From Linyphia triangularis (lineage: Eukaryota; Arthropoda; Arachnida; Araneae; Linyphiidae), in the NCBI GenBank assembly GCA_963978545.1, contig OZ021729.1:93092466-93156465 (forward strand): DNA of 64,000 bases. Direction: 5' to 3'. The notes beneath the pieces were generated by a model. The model saw nothing but the letters and a program-made list of their open reading frames with translations, was not told the DNA's origin and made no database searches. Each line of letters begins with the position of its first letter. Within the stretch, counting starts at the first letter, position 1. The translations under genes and the position numbers were made by a program. Shown in pieces: positions 11,533-21,360 of this stretch.

Positions 11533-13773
11533 TTAAATTTCATACACCTTTTTACAAAATTCAAACAACAAATCTTTGGTCAAAGGCTTCGTAAAGATAT
11601 CTGCCAAATTAGATTTACTTTTGACATACTTCAAGTTAAATGTCTTATCCAATACTAAATTTCTTAAAAAATGATATTTTATATCGATGTGCTTAGTTCT
11701 ATGGTTTTCAACTGGTGAGTTAGAAAAACCAATAGCAGCTTGGTTGTCACATAATAATATACATTCACCAAGATTTAGATTTAAACTTTCATTGTCTAAA
11801 ACATTTTTTAACCAGATCAATTCTTTTGCTGCTTCTGCAAGAGTAACATATTCTGCCTCCATTGTCGACAGACTTACACATTTTTGCTTAAATGTTCTCC
11901 AGGAAATAGGAGCTTTATCTAGAAAAACAATATAACCTCCCATGGAGACTCGATCATCTCTATTTGCAGCGAAATCAGAATCTGAATAACATGTTATATT
12001 CAAGTTTTGAGTTTTAGACAGTTCAAGTTTATACTCACAAGTATATTTAACATAACCCAATAATTTAAGTAAACTATTCCAGTGATAGATACCAGGATTT
12101 TCTTGAAACTGTGATAATACATTAACAGCATACATGATATCTGGCCTGGTTCTACTAGCTATAAATGACAAACATCCTATAAGATTTCTATACGGAATAT
12201 TCGACATTTCTTCTAGCTCTATACTAGTACTTGGAGAATCTGCTTTTGACAACACTTGGCCTTTAGGTATAGGTAAAGAACTTATAGGATATCTGTAATT
12301 ATCATACAATTTACACACTTTATCAATATATGAATTTTGATGAATATACAGTTTATCCATACACTCCTCAAATTCAATCCCCAAAAGCTTTTTAGTACTT
12401 CCTAGTACTTTGAGGTCAAAGTTCTTTTTTAACATATTTATACCTATCTCAATATCTTTCTTAGATTTACCAAATAGTATTATATCATCAACATATAATA
12501 AAAGTATTAGATTATCGAATTGATATACACAATTACACCACGTTAATTTTTTGAAATTTAAGCTCAGCAATACTTCATCTACTTCAAAGAACCACTGACG
12601 GCTACTCTGATGAAGTCCATAAAAAGCTTTCCTCAACAGACATACTTTGGTATTGTCTACTTCATAACCCGCAGGTTGTTTCATATATATAACTTCATTA
12701 ATTTTAGCATATAAGTAAGCATTGTTAACATCTAGTTGAACATGAATCCACTTTAGCATACATACATAAAGAGAAAAGAATAATCTTACGATAGAAAAGT
12801 TTACCACTGGACTAAAAACCTCCTCATAAGACTCTCCCTTAACTTGGCAAAAACCCTGAGCAACTAATCTCGCTTTATATCGAACTATTTCATTTTTCTC
12901 ATTCGTTTTTAAATTAAAGACCCATCTATTTCCCAAAATTTGTGCTCCACTAGGTGGTTCGACTAATTCCCAAACTTTTCGATCATTTATGACCTGTATT
13001 TCTTGGTCCATAGCCTTACCCCACTCAGTGGCTTCAGGTGACCTTACGGCGTCTTTATACGATTTCAGAATTTTTATTTCGATTAAATTAGCTTCATTAG
13101 GTGGTTGGTTTAGCTCAGAAACTTTACCAGTTGAATCATCTTTACCGCTAAAATTAAAAAGATTTTTATCGCATTCTATATTATTGCGATCACAATAACC
13201 AATTACGTCATTAAATGACCTTAACCTGATATTGGAGCCTTCTATCCCATAATAAATATCAATTCTACTGCCAGTTTTCCTAGGAACAGCTTTTCTAATC
13301 CAATTTACCTCTAAACACGGAGTTAACTTGGTTACACCCTTATCAGCACTATTAGTAGACCCCTCATCTACTTTAGTTTGAGGTTCAAGTCGGCTAGCTA
13401 GCGAGTCTATTATAGGATCCATATCCTCATCATCCGAGTAATCAGGTACTGAAAAATCTAACTCGGGATACCTTCGGGACCTAGGGCCCAGTGCCGCTTC
13501 CACCCCACTTTTTGACTCATCGAATCTGACATTTATGGTTTCAATTAACCGATTTTCGTCTTTAAGCCAAATACGATATCCCTTAGTTTTCTGAGCATAG
13601 CCCATCATAATACCCAATTTTGCCCTCATATCAAGCTTTTTCCTCATTTGCTTAGGAACACCTACATAAGCTTGACACCCGAATGTCTTAAAATGTGCAA
13701 CTGACGGTCTTGCCCGAGTACAACTCAAACGGCGTTTTGCTATTTCCTTTATGGCACACCCGATTCCACACAT
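11533..13773 (-). CDS. Copia pol, C-terminal part: integrase end, RT and RNase H
   Basis: This 746-codon open frame encodes the back half of the Copia polyprotein. It starts inside the integrase C-terminal region (KTFGCQAYVGVPK), then an acidic linker, then RT from WVFNLKTNEK near residue 280. RT continues with QLDVNNAYLYA and the catalytic YVDD near residue 429. RNase H follows with TCYSDSDFA near residue 600, STMEAEYVTL, and the closing DIFTKPL. The RT and RNase H catalytic residues look intact and the frame is open to the stop. The nominal ATG is not a true start: the frame is separated from gag-integrase only by a one-base insertion near 13718. Confidence 0.93.
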   Translation of the reverse strand: MCGIGCAIKEIAKRRLSCTRARPSVAHFKTFGCQAYVGVPKQMRKKLDMRAKLGIMMGYAQKTKGYRIWLKDENRLIETINVRFDESKSGVEAALGPRSRRYPELDFSVPDYSDDEDMDPIIDSLASRLEPQTKVDEGSTNSADKGVTKLTPCLEVNWIRKAVPRKTGSRIDIYYGIEGSNIRLRSFNDVIGYCDRNNIECDKNLFNFSGKDDSTGKVSELNQPPNEANLIEIKILKSYKDAVRSPEATEWGKAMDQEIQVINDRKVWELVEPPSGAQILGNRWVFNLKTNEKNEIVRYKARLVAQGFCQVKGESYEEVFSPVVNFSIVRLFFSLYVCMLKWIHVQLDVNNAYLYAKINEVIYMKQPAGYEVDNTKVCLLRKAFYGLHQSSRQWFFEVDEVLLSLNFKKLTWCNCVYQFDNLILLLYVDDIILFGKSKKDIEIGINMLKKNFDLKVLGSTKKLLGIEFEECMDKLYIHQNSYIDKVCKLYDNYRYPISSLPIPKGQVLSKADSPSTSIELEEMSNIPYRNLIGCLSFIASRTRPDIMYAVNVLSQFQENPGIYHWNSLLKLLGYVKYTCEYKLELSKTQNLNITCYSDSDFAANRDDRVSMGGYIVFLDKAPISWRTFKQKCVSLSTMEAEYVTLAEAAKELIWLKNVLDNESLNLNLGECILLCDNQAAIGFSNSPVENHRTKHIDIKYHFLRNLVLDKTFNLKYVKSKSNLADIFTKPLTKDLLFEFCKKVYEI

Positions 13774-13939
13774 AGGTGAAACACAACAATGCTTCTCCCC
13801 AAAACTTGTGTGGTAAACCGCTAGAATTCAGAAGAGTTTTAACGCCATCTAAAGCAGTTAAATTATAACGTTCCGCAATTCCATTCATTTCTGGTGAATA
13901 CGGGTTAGTCTTCTCGTGTTTAATACCTTGTTTTTCCAA
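13688..13939 (-). pseudogene. Copia integrase catalytic segment in the shifted frame
   Basis: This 83-codon piece continues the integrase core: NPYSPEMNGIAER carries the third catalytic acidic residue (Glu), and the LPHKFWGEAL and KTPFELYSGK blocks follow. It sits in the frame between two single-base indels, one near 14000-14010 (apparent loss of a base after FLNKK) and one near 13718 (apparent gain). The two shifts cancel, which shows the three ORFs were once one. It is not a separate gene. Confidence 0.9.
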
Positions 13940-15882
13940 GAAATCGTCAAACTCCCAATTACAAAATTCAAGTCCTCCATCAGTTCTAACAGAACCTTTT
14001 TGTTTAGAAACCGTTCGGCTCTCTTTTGAAATCTTACAAAAATTTGAAAAACGTCAGACTTGTTTTTGATTGGAAAAACTACAACTTTACGCGAGAAGTC
14101 GTCAATTATACTTAGAAAGTACTTATTTCTTCCCTGAGACAACATAGGCATTGGCCCACAAACATCCATATGTAACAATTCTAATGGCTGCTTAGACCTA
14201 ACATGTCCTACACTTTTAAATGAAACTCTTTTAGTTTTTGCTAACTTACAAGGAACACACGATTCCATTTGCCCACTTAAATTTGGAAGTCCCCTTACAC
14301 TGTTGTTCTTACTAGTATTTGATACATATTCACAATTTACGTGACAGAACCTTTTATGCCACAATTCATTAATATCGATTTTCTTACTATTAGCATTTTG
14401 GGATGAAACATTACTTACAGTATTTACTTCATTATTAGTCAAAAGAGATTTAGTTACATACTGGAAAGGTTTTAAAAAATATAGATTGTCTCTACGATTT
14501 GCATAAAACAGTTCATTCCAGTCTTTGTCATAGACCATAACTTTACCCTCGGAACCTACAAAATTAGCTCCTGCTTTCTCCAATTTTGACCCTGACAGTA
14601 AATTACGTCCTAAATTTGGGTTACATAAAACATTTTTTAATACAATTTCATTGTATTCCCCTTTTAGTTTAACCCTAAACTGAATAGTTCCAATGCCTTC
14701 AATTGGACTATCTTTTTCCCCAACTGCTAATGACATCCGCATGTCTTTAACCGATTGAAATTCCAAAAACAACTTTTTGTTACAAAAATGTGCCGTAGCG
14801 GCTGTATCAAAAACCCAACACTCGTCATTTCCCCCAATACCACTGTTGGCTGCTTCAGGGTTAAGACAAAATTCTGTTAAACTACATTCCGTATCATAAA
14901 AACTATTTTTGATTTTTAACTCAGTATTACTGCTTTCGGCAAGAGTATTATGAGAAAAATCTTTAGGTGTGGCATCACAATTAGCTATCAAATGACCAAA
15001 TTGTTTACACCTAAAACACGGACCAATTCTATTATTCTTAGATTTAAACTTATTACAATAACCTTTGTTTACATTTTGTTTCACCTCTTTCTTTTTGACA
15101 TAACCAATCTTAGAATTAGAGTTCAAATGATTTTTACCTTGCTTGCTTCTGGGCTTGACTTCATTGGCAATAGAATCTGCTTTCCTGGACATATAAGCTG
15201 ACTCAATTCTATTCAAGTCATTTCGAACCAGTTCTAAGCGACTTGATTCGAGAATAAGTTCAGATTCAATTTTATTAGCATTGAAGTCACCATCATCCCA
15301 ACGGTAGATCTGCTGGACGGTTGGTTGATATTCTGCAGGTAAGTAACGAATCAGTTGAAACCCAATGTAAAGATCTTCAAGTTGATGTCCTGCATCCTGC
15401 AATCTAGAGGCGGCCTCCTTTACTCGACAAATGAATATTCCGATCTCTTCTCCTTGTTGGTACTTTGTTTCAAAAATCTGATCAAGAAGCTGTATTACAC
15501 GAGCCCTAGTGGTTGGCTCATAGTGTTCTTTTAGAATCTTCCATGCAACCGCACCATCGGTTGTTGCCGAGATTAGTGGTCTTAGCTTACATTCTGATAG
15601 ATGGTCACTGCTTACATTCTGATAGATGAGAGTATACGCTCTGTCTCTCCGTAAATTGAAATCTTGCCTTTCCCTCCAAGAAACTTTTTCCTCATCATCT
15701 TTCGGTGGTTCTAATAGATTTTCATTACCAGCTATAAAGTTCCAGCACCCATAGTGCATGAGCAGAACTTTAGCGTCCACTTTCCAGGTTGCCCAGTTGG
15801 CGGACGTTAAGGCTGGCATTGGGTGGCCATGAGAATCCATCTTGGGTTGCGGCCCCCGTCTCAAAAATTCTCCGGTCACCAA
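13885..15882 (-). CDS. Copia gag-protease-integrase, N-terminal part
   Basis: This 665-codon frame holds the Copia gag domain (LTSANWATWKVDAKVLL near the start; KEHYEPTTRARVIQLL). A CCHC zinc knuckle CFRCKQFGHLIANC lies near residue 287, and an aspartic protease site WVFDTAATAHFC near residue 359 (DTA where many copies have DSG or DTG). The GAG-pre-integrase HHCC finger (LWHKRFCHVN with CVPCK) lies near 508, and the start of the integrase core with HMDVCGP near 571 and IIDDFSRK. The last 40 or so residues are out of frame after a base loss near 14005. The first ATG lies about 190 bp after the 5' LTR; an in-frame ATG at residue 15 (MDSHGHP) is another possible start. Confidence 0.93.
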   Translation of the reverse strand: MVTGEFLRRGPQPKMDSHGHPMPALTSANWATWKVDAKVLLMHYGCWNFIAGNENLLEPPKDDEEKVSWRERQDFNLRRDRAYTLIYQNVSSDHLSECKLRPLISATTDGAVAWKILKEHYEPTTRARVIQLLDQIFETKYQQGEEIGIFICRVKEAASRLQDAGHQLEDLYIGFQLIRYLPAEYQPTVQQIYRWDDGDFNANKIESELILESSRLELVRNDLNRIESAYMSRKADSIANEVKPRSKQGKNHLNSNSKIGYVKKKEVKQNVNKGYCNKFKSKNNRIGPCFRCKQFGHLIANCDATPKDFSHNTLAESSNTELKIKNSFYDTECSLTEFCLNPEAANSGIGGNDECWVFDTAATAHFCNKKLFLEFQSVKDMRMSLAVGEKDSPIEGIGTIQFRVKLKGEYNEIVLKNVLCNPNLGRNLLSGSKLEKAGANFVGSEGKVMVYDKDWNELFYANRRDNLYFLKPFQYVTKSLLTNNEVNTVSNVSSQNANSKKIDINELWHKRFCHVNCEYVSNTSKNNSVRGLPNLSGQMESCVPCKLAKTKRVSFKSVGHVRSKQPLELLHMDVCGPMPMLSQGRNKYFLSIIDDFSRKVVVFPIKNKSDVFQIFVRFQKRAERFLNKKVLLELMEDLNFVIGSLTISWKNKVLNTRRLTRIHQK

Positions 15883-16057
15883 AGACGATATTTCATAAAG
15901 GAAAAGAACAAGCTGGCTTCAGCTTTCAAATATTAATAGTCAGTTCATCACTTCAGTCTCAAAAAATACGCTGTTGAACACCAAGCCCCACTTAAACATG
16001 CTGACATTTCCGCAACACCATAGCGGTTAGTTTGCATTGGCGGGCATAATGTGGAAG

Positions 16058-16070
16058 GCCCATAACCAAT
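16058..16070 (-). other. Copia primer binding site (initiator tRNA-Met half)
   Basis: On the minus strand ATTGGTTATGGGCC follows the 5' LTR directly. Its complement, GGCCCATAACC, is the anticodon arm of initiator tRNA-Met. Classical Copia is primed by the cleaved 5' half of this tRNA rather than by its 3' end, and this site fits that. Confidence 0.85.
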
Positions 16071-16462
16071 TGTTGTCCACATAACCAATTGATGTCCAAA
16101 CTAGACTAAATGTGCATTTCTATTCGAGTTATGAAGGTGAGAACAAAAACATTATATATGAGAAAGCTGATCTTTAATGCAGATGAAACTATTTATAGAT
16201 GACAACTACATACAGGATACAAAAAGAAGAAAAGATAAGAGAAAGTGTATACAAAACACTTGCCTATAAATATCATTCTCTACATGAACAGTTACAGTTA
16301 GACACAGAGAAATTTGCATATAATAAATAAATTAACTTTCCTGAAAATAACTCAACCTAGTTCACTCAATGTTTACCTTTGTAAACGAACTGGTCTGATC
16401 AGACTGAATGATGAAAAACCTATAAACACTATGGGTATCAAAATACTTTACGTTTTCCAACA
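16071..16462 (-). repeat. Copia 5' LTR (right on the plus strand)
   Basis: A 392-bp terminal repeat, TGTTG to CAACA on the plus strand, flanked outside by the ACACT duplication and inside by the primer site. It should hold the element's promoter and poly(A) signal. Confidence 0.95.
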
Positions 16463-16860
16463 ACACTGATGTAATAGACCATTGCGAGATTTACTCCGTT
16501 ATGATGGACGCTATCGCAAATATCTATATTTTTGTGATGATAATTTTCACCAAGTACACTCAGCAATAGAGTAGTAGACTCTATTGCTGAGATTTGAGTC
16601 GGTATGAAAGGCACCATCACCGATATTTACATTGGAGTGATAGTCATTTTTACCAAAGATTAAGCTGACTTGACGGTTTAACAGCTGTATTTTCGATATT
16701 TGCTATGCCGTTTTGGTGCTGATGTTATAACTGATTTGCATTCTTGTAATGGGTGTTTTTTGCCAAGACTTCAGTGGGTGTTATAAGACATAATGTCCAT
16801 GATTTGTGCTGGTGTAATGATCGATTTTGCTGTGTAGTTCAATCGATGCAGAATGACTAA
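16463..16860. repeat. 33-bp-period array, copy 2 right part
   Basis: The array interrupted at 10688 resumes with ACACTGATGTAATAGACC and continues through GAGATTTACTCCG, ATATCTATATTTTTGTGATG and GATATTTACATTGGAGTGAT. The tail from about 16840 to 17010 matches the tail of copy 1. Confidence 0.75.
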
Positions 16861-17198
16861 AATTTCAATATTATAGCTAAATTTATAACTACTAATAACT
16901 TAAATTTTGAAGCAATTTATTTAATTGCTTTAAATGTAGCTTAAAAAACTGTAAAATTGGGCTTAATTAAATTCGCCCATCATTTTCGATATAGTTTAAT
17001 TCTTTAAACATTAGACATTTTGAAAGAAGAAATTGTTATTAAGTTATGAAAAGCGAGGCTACTGTTTTCAACATCTGAGACTACTATTTTGGCTACTATT
17101 TTCAATGTCAGACTTCTATTTTGGCTACTATTTTTAAAATTTGAGGCTACTAAAGCAACTATTATCAAGGCTTATAGTCAGTGGCAGCCCTTCTTGAG

Positions 17199-17423
17199 GC
17201 AATGGATAGAATTGCATCAGGTGTGGAAGTGTAGTTCGGTGGTAAAGTACTTAAAAATACATTACAAAATCTATTAAAATAACAATGTTAAATGACTAGA
17301 TAACTACTCTCAAAACAGTAATTCTCTCAGAAAAAAAATATATCAGGATCATTCTCCGTGGAACTCACTATTTTAGCTGCGGGAAAGGAAAAAAGAATTT
17401 GAATTCATTACTCTACTAACCAT
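17199..17423. other. Intronic AT-rich gap
   Basis: No gene or repeat is recognised between the right end of the hAT-like element and the ATCAC-rich repeat. Confidence 0.4.
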
Positions 17424-17785
17424 CTTTGTCACAGTTACGTCACTACAACAAAGTTTTTCGCTGCCAAGATCACAGTCACAATGTGACTTGCATGGGATAT
17501 CACAGCGATGTTACTTTGTGGAATCGTAGCGACATCCAGTGATATCCCAAAATAATTGTACAATGAAAATCACAAATAAGTCAATATGTGACATATATGA
17601 GATATGCGACGTAATTTTGCGGTATTGCAGAGATGCACAGGGATATCACATTTTGACATTTATGCTATTTTTGTGGGTTTTACGATATCATAGTTTGATC
17701 TCTATGTGATTTTGGTGATATCCATGTGATTTATGTGACGAATACGTGATTTTATCAACGAATCTTGCGTCACTGCAACAAGAAG
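17424..17785. repeat. ATCAC/GTGAT-rich dispersed repeat with internal inverted motifs
   Basis: GTGATATC, ATCAC and GTGAC words recur on both strands. A perfect 11-bp inverted pair, TGGGATATCAC (17493-17503) and GTGATATCCCA (17539-17549), could form a stem. The edges share CGTCACTACAAC and CGTCACTGCAAC in direct orientation. A shorter relative lies at 21163-21360. Confidence 0.6.
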
Positions 17786-18079
17786 CACTGATTATGATTT
17801 GTTGCCTGGTTTGGTTTATGTTGCTTCCTACTGCAGTTATAATGTATAAATGTATTCTATGGATGGCACATTTTTTTATAAAAATTCTAGCTCACAATTA
17901 AAAATATTTTTCATTTAGAATTTCATTCTTTAGAGCAATCAAACACCAAATTTGTGATGGAGTTCGCTAGTTTAATGAATGAAAATGAGCTAGTTATAAA
18001 TATAGATAAATGGTAGGTTAGGACCCTGTTTGGAAACTTTTTGAAAGTTAAAATTTAGTTACTCATTCAAGCAGATTTA
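17786..18079. other. Intronic AT-rich gap
   Basis: No feature supported. Confidence 0.4.
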
Positions 18080-18560
18080 TTCTCTGCACATTCCAAATTT
18101 TCAAAACATCCCAAGTAGCACGCTCATATGGGCCCACATAAGTTAGTGGTGGGTTAACCATACGGGCCCCAATGGGCAGCCCATATAAGCCCCGCATAGA
18201 TTCGGGTACATGAGTTCTATACGGGACCATTTGGGTTTTCCCACAAGGGCCCACACAACTAACCCATATCGGCCCATGTCAATTCCCCTAACTGGAATAA
18301 GATGGAAATTCTATATGGATTCTGTTCTGGACCGCGAGGTTGCGGATTCGAGTCCCTTGTTAGGCATGGGTGTTTGTAAATGTATGTTGGCTTGTCTAAT
18401 GACGTATGTTTCAGCGCATTATAGCCCTCATATTGATGACGGCGCCAGATAATCTGAAAACAACCAACTATATGGATCCTGATAAGCAGTCTATATTAGT
18501 CCATGTAGATTTTTTATGTGGGGCCTGCATGGATTCCCCATATTGATCAGTTTTATTTTA
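18080..18560. repeat. GGGCCCATAT-rich repeat, interrupted by a SINE
   Basis: A G+C-richer island in which GGGCCCA, CCCATAT and TATGGG-type words recur (for example GGCCCACATAAG, GGGCAGCCCATATAAG, CCCATATCGGCCCATG). The element resumes after the SINE with TATATGGATCC and GGGGCCTGCATGG. Termini are not resolved. Confidence 0.5.
18325..18467 (+). mobile_element. tRNA-derived SINE, 5'-truncated
   Basis: A 14-bp near-perfect duplication flanks it, CTATATGGATTCTG (18311-18324) and CTATATGGATCCTG (18468-18481), typical of LINE-driven insertion. It starts inside the tRNA part (TTCTGGACCGCGAGG), keeps the B-box-like GCGGATTCGAGTCC, and ends with a body shared with the SINE at 24854-25293 (CAGATAATCTGAAAACAACC). 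The A box is lost by truncation. Confidence 0.85.
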
Positions 18561-18868
18561 TAGGCTATTTTAAATATTTAGATCCAATGCTCACAACCAA
18601 AACAATTAGAACCAGATTTTTTTTTTTATATACATTTTATAAAAGAACAATAAGTTTATAGTTAACAATATATTTTTTATGCTTAATAATATTTTTAATG
18701 TATTAAACTTTTTATCAATTCCAACTTAAATACAATATTTAACACATATTTGAAGTACCCAAACCCAACAGTTAGGAACTGAAATTTCAGTGTCTGTCAA
18801 AAATGGGGTAAATCAGATACATTTTTTATGTATAAAAAAATGTTTTTTAGTACACTAATATCCTGGTG

Positions 18869-19655
18869 CAGGGTGGCTACAGAACATGGAAATCAGGGAA
18901 TTTCACTCTTCTGGAAAAATCAGGGAATTTCATAAAATTACCCTTTAATCTGGGAATTTTGTAATTTTTGAGTTTCCATTCTCGCATGGTGCGGATATCT
19001 ACCTCGGCTTGCGTCATGTGAAGTGGATGCTGTGATGTCACCACACTGAATACAGTTTTTTTTTTTTTTCATGTACTTTTTTAAGTTTGTCTAAAAAGCC
19101 CTCAATATCTGGCTAATGACGATTCCGAACTTTTACTACTCTCGGCAACTAATCCAAACCATCGATATCCCGCCTGTTGATGTTCTGCTTTTTTTTATAT
19201 CTGGGATCATTATTATGCCTGGAACAATTATTTCTGTTAGATTTTTGATGATCCTATAACTTGGAATGCTATGAACAAGAAACAGCATGTGACGTATATT
19301 AAAGAAAGTAACATGTTTTATTTGTGTTATTTTTTAAATTAAAAAGAAAAGTATTGTACTGGTTTTGCTTTACCTTGAAGTTAGCAAGTATGGCTGAAGT
19401 TGGTGAATTTTTAATTTTTTAATTAATGTTTTCCATTCTTTTTTATCTAAAGATGTTTGTTTTGATTTTTACCATAAATTTTATAATGGCGCAATTATAC
19501 TTTGACTATTTAGAATGAAATTTACGTAATAATTAAAATTTTTTTTTTAATTCTCCATTGTTTGGTTTTTTGAATTATAGTGCACATCAGAGAATTTTTG
19601 AAGAAATCTTCTGGAAATCGGGGAATTTTATTTCTCAAATTCTGTAGCCACCCTG
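18869..19655. mobile_element. hAT-type MITE with CAGGGTGGCTACAGAA ends
   Basis: The termini CAGGGTGGCTACAGAA and TTCTGTAGCCACCCTG form a 16-base inverted repeat with no mismatch that I see. CTGGTG flanks both sides (6 bp; hAT normally gives 8). CAGGGAATTT-like subterminal repeats lie near each end. The 787-bp interior is non-coding. Confidence 0.8.
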
Positions 19656-20782
19656 CTGGTGAAATTTTATCTGTTTTATTGTATTTTGGATACTATTTTT
19701 CAAATTTAGATCTTATGCTACAATCAAAACAATTATAATCAGATTTGATGTGATTTCTTATAATTTTTTTTTACAAATAAAATGTTTTCAGTTAAAAATC
19801 GTATAGTTTATTGTTTAACAATACTTTTTAATGCATAAGACTTAATTTTTCTGCATTTGAACTTAAATGTCAAAATATTTCATACATTTAACAGTACCTA
19901 AAACTAGTAGGAACTACAATATAAGTAAGAAGTCTGTCAAAATACCCCAAATCAGCTACGCTTTAGATAAAGTGTTTTTTTTTTAAAAACACTAACATGG
20001 TGAAATTTGTCTTCTTATCCCCAATGAAGTAAACTGCTGGAAATAAAAGCAATATACATAGTACATACATTTAAAAAATAAAACAGTGTGAAACAATTTA
20101 TTGATCTTTATTTAAAAGCTTTTAATAATCTTTTATTATGATTTTTCTCCTCAACCCAAACACAACCACTAATGTTTATCTTCTTTAAAATGTCTGCTGT
20201 TATGGCATCTCTGTATGTCATCTTGACTGAAAGTAAACAAATAGATATATTTAAAGATTTTCTGACATTTTAACTAGATCTTAAATGCATAAACAGTAAT
20301 TTATTTACAAATTACGCAGTGACAGTTGCCACTTTTTAACTTGCTACATTGTTGACTGAATGCGTAAAAAGGAACACATTTACAATACTTAAGAACTTCA
20401 ATCATTTACCTTCATTTGAATAATTGCTTATTGTTGAAGGGATTCAAGTCCATTTTTTAAAATTGTGCACCAGTAAAAAAACTTTATATAATTTACAAAA
20501 TTAATAATAATTTTTAAATAACAATCAATTTATCATATCCCAACTCACCATTAGTGATATTTTTTAGCATTTCAACGCAACATTATGGATTACATACAAT
20601 TTTTTTAAATGCGCCTTTTCAATAACTTAGTTTAAAAAACAAGCTTTAATGGAAAGTGAAATTAAAAAGTAGAAAATAATTTTAAATAAGTTTGAAATAA
20701 GAATAGAATGATTAACAAGAAATATTTATTTTATCATAAAAAAGCATGGGGTGCTTTTTAAGATATTTTACGATTAAGATAT
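19656..20782. other. Intronic AT-rich gap
   Basis: No gene or defined repeat is seen. Confidence 0.4.
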
Positions 20783-21162
20783 TAGATGGAAAACATAACG
20801 GTTTTTGATATACTGTTTAAGGGTAGTAGGTTTTCAATCGTTCATTCTGATCAGACCAGTTCGTTTATCAAACATAAACATTGAGTGCAGTTGTTTATAG
20901 TTACTTCTAGGAAAGTTAAATTATTTATTATATGCAAATTTCTGTTTTAACTGCAACTGTTCATGTAGAGAATAATATTTACAGGCAATTGTTTTGTGTA
21001 CACTTTTTCTTTGGTATTTTTTGTATCGCTGAAGTGATTGCTCACTAAGCATGTAATTGTCATCTGTATATCTGTATAAAATCAGTTTTCATTCATAATG
21101 TTTGTTCTCAACTTTTTAACTCTAGTTTGAATGCATGTTTAGTTTGGACATCAACATATGTC
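20783..21162 (+). repeat. Solo LTR of the same Copia family, older
   Basis: It matches the reverse complement of the 392-bp Copia LTR along its length: TGGAAAACATAA at the left, TGATCAGACCAGTTCGTTTA, TTATTATATGCAAATTTCT, ACTGTTCATGTAGAGAATA, and TTTGGACATCAACA at the right. It carries many substitutions and a shortened right end. No internal region accompanies it, so it probably arose by LTR-LTR recombination. Confidence 0.85.
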
Positions 21163-21360
21163 GCCAAAATCACGTAGCTGTTAAAATGTAATATAGCAAA
21201 AATCACAAATTAATCACCGATATCACAGCAATTTCTCAAAGGTACATCACAAAACCCCCTCTGAAATGGACATTGGACGACTATGTGACCCCTGAGATAT
21301 TGCCGTTACATCGCGTGATCTCTATGCGATATACCTTTTTGTCAAATGTAATGATTGTTA
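21163..21360. repeat. Second, shorter ATCAC-rich repeat
   Basis: It contains AAATCACAAATTAATCACCG, ATATCACAGC and CGCGTGATCTCTATGCGATAT, resembling 17424-17785. It abuts the solo Copia LTR. Confidence 0.5.

Larger units (their letters stand above)
10689..16462 (-). mobile_element. Copia LTR retrotransposon, near complete, recent insertion
   Basis: It is 5774 bp with two 392-bp LTRs that begin TGTTG and end CAACA. A perfect 5-bp duplication, ACACT, flanks it (10684-10688 and 16463-16467). The minus strand carries, in order, gag, protease, integrase, reverse transcriptase and RNase H, which is the Copia order (integrase before RT). The LTRs differ at about 8 positions by eye (about 98% identity), so it inserted recently. 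Two compensating single-base indels in integrase break the single long ORF, so this copy probably cannot move itself. Confidence 0.95.
9432..17191. mobile_element. hAT-like DNA element carrying the 33-bp array, split by Copia
   Basis: The ends are CAGGGCTGCCACTG (9432) and CAGTGGCAGCCC (to 17190), a 12-bp perfect inverted match. They are flanked by CTCTTGAG (9424-9431) and TTCTTGAG (17191-17198), an 8-bp duplication with one mismatch. CAGGG ends with 8-bp TSDs are the hAT signature. Removing the nested Copia leaves about 2.0 kb with no transposase, so it is non-autonomous. Near both ends the motif CTATTTT recurs in the same orientation. Inside are the 33-bp-period array and its conserved tail. 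It landed 14 bp downstream of the exon, keeping the splice donor intact. Confidence 0.75.

Noticed and set aside
13998..14015. Programmed ribosomal frameshift in Copia
   Set aside because: Copia uses a single gag-pol ORF, the shift falls within integrase and a second compensating shift follows, so mutation or sequencing error is the simpler reading.
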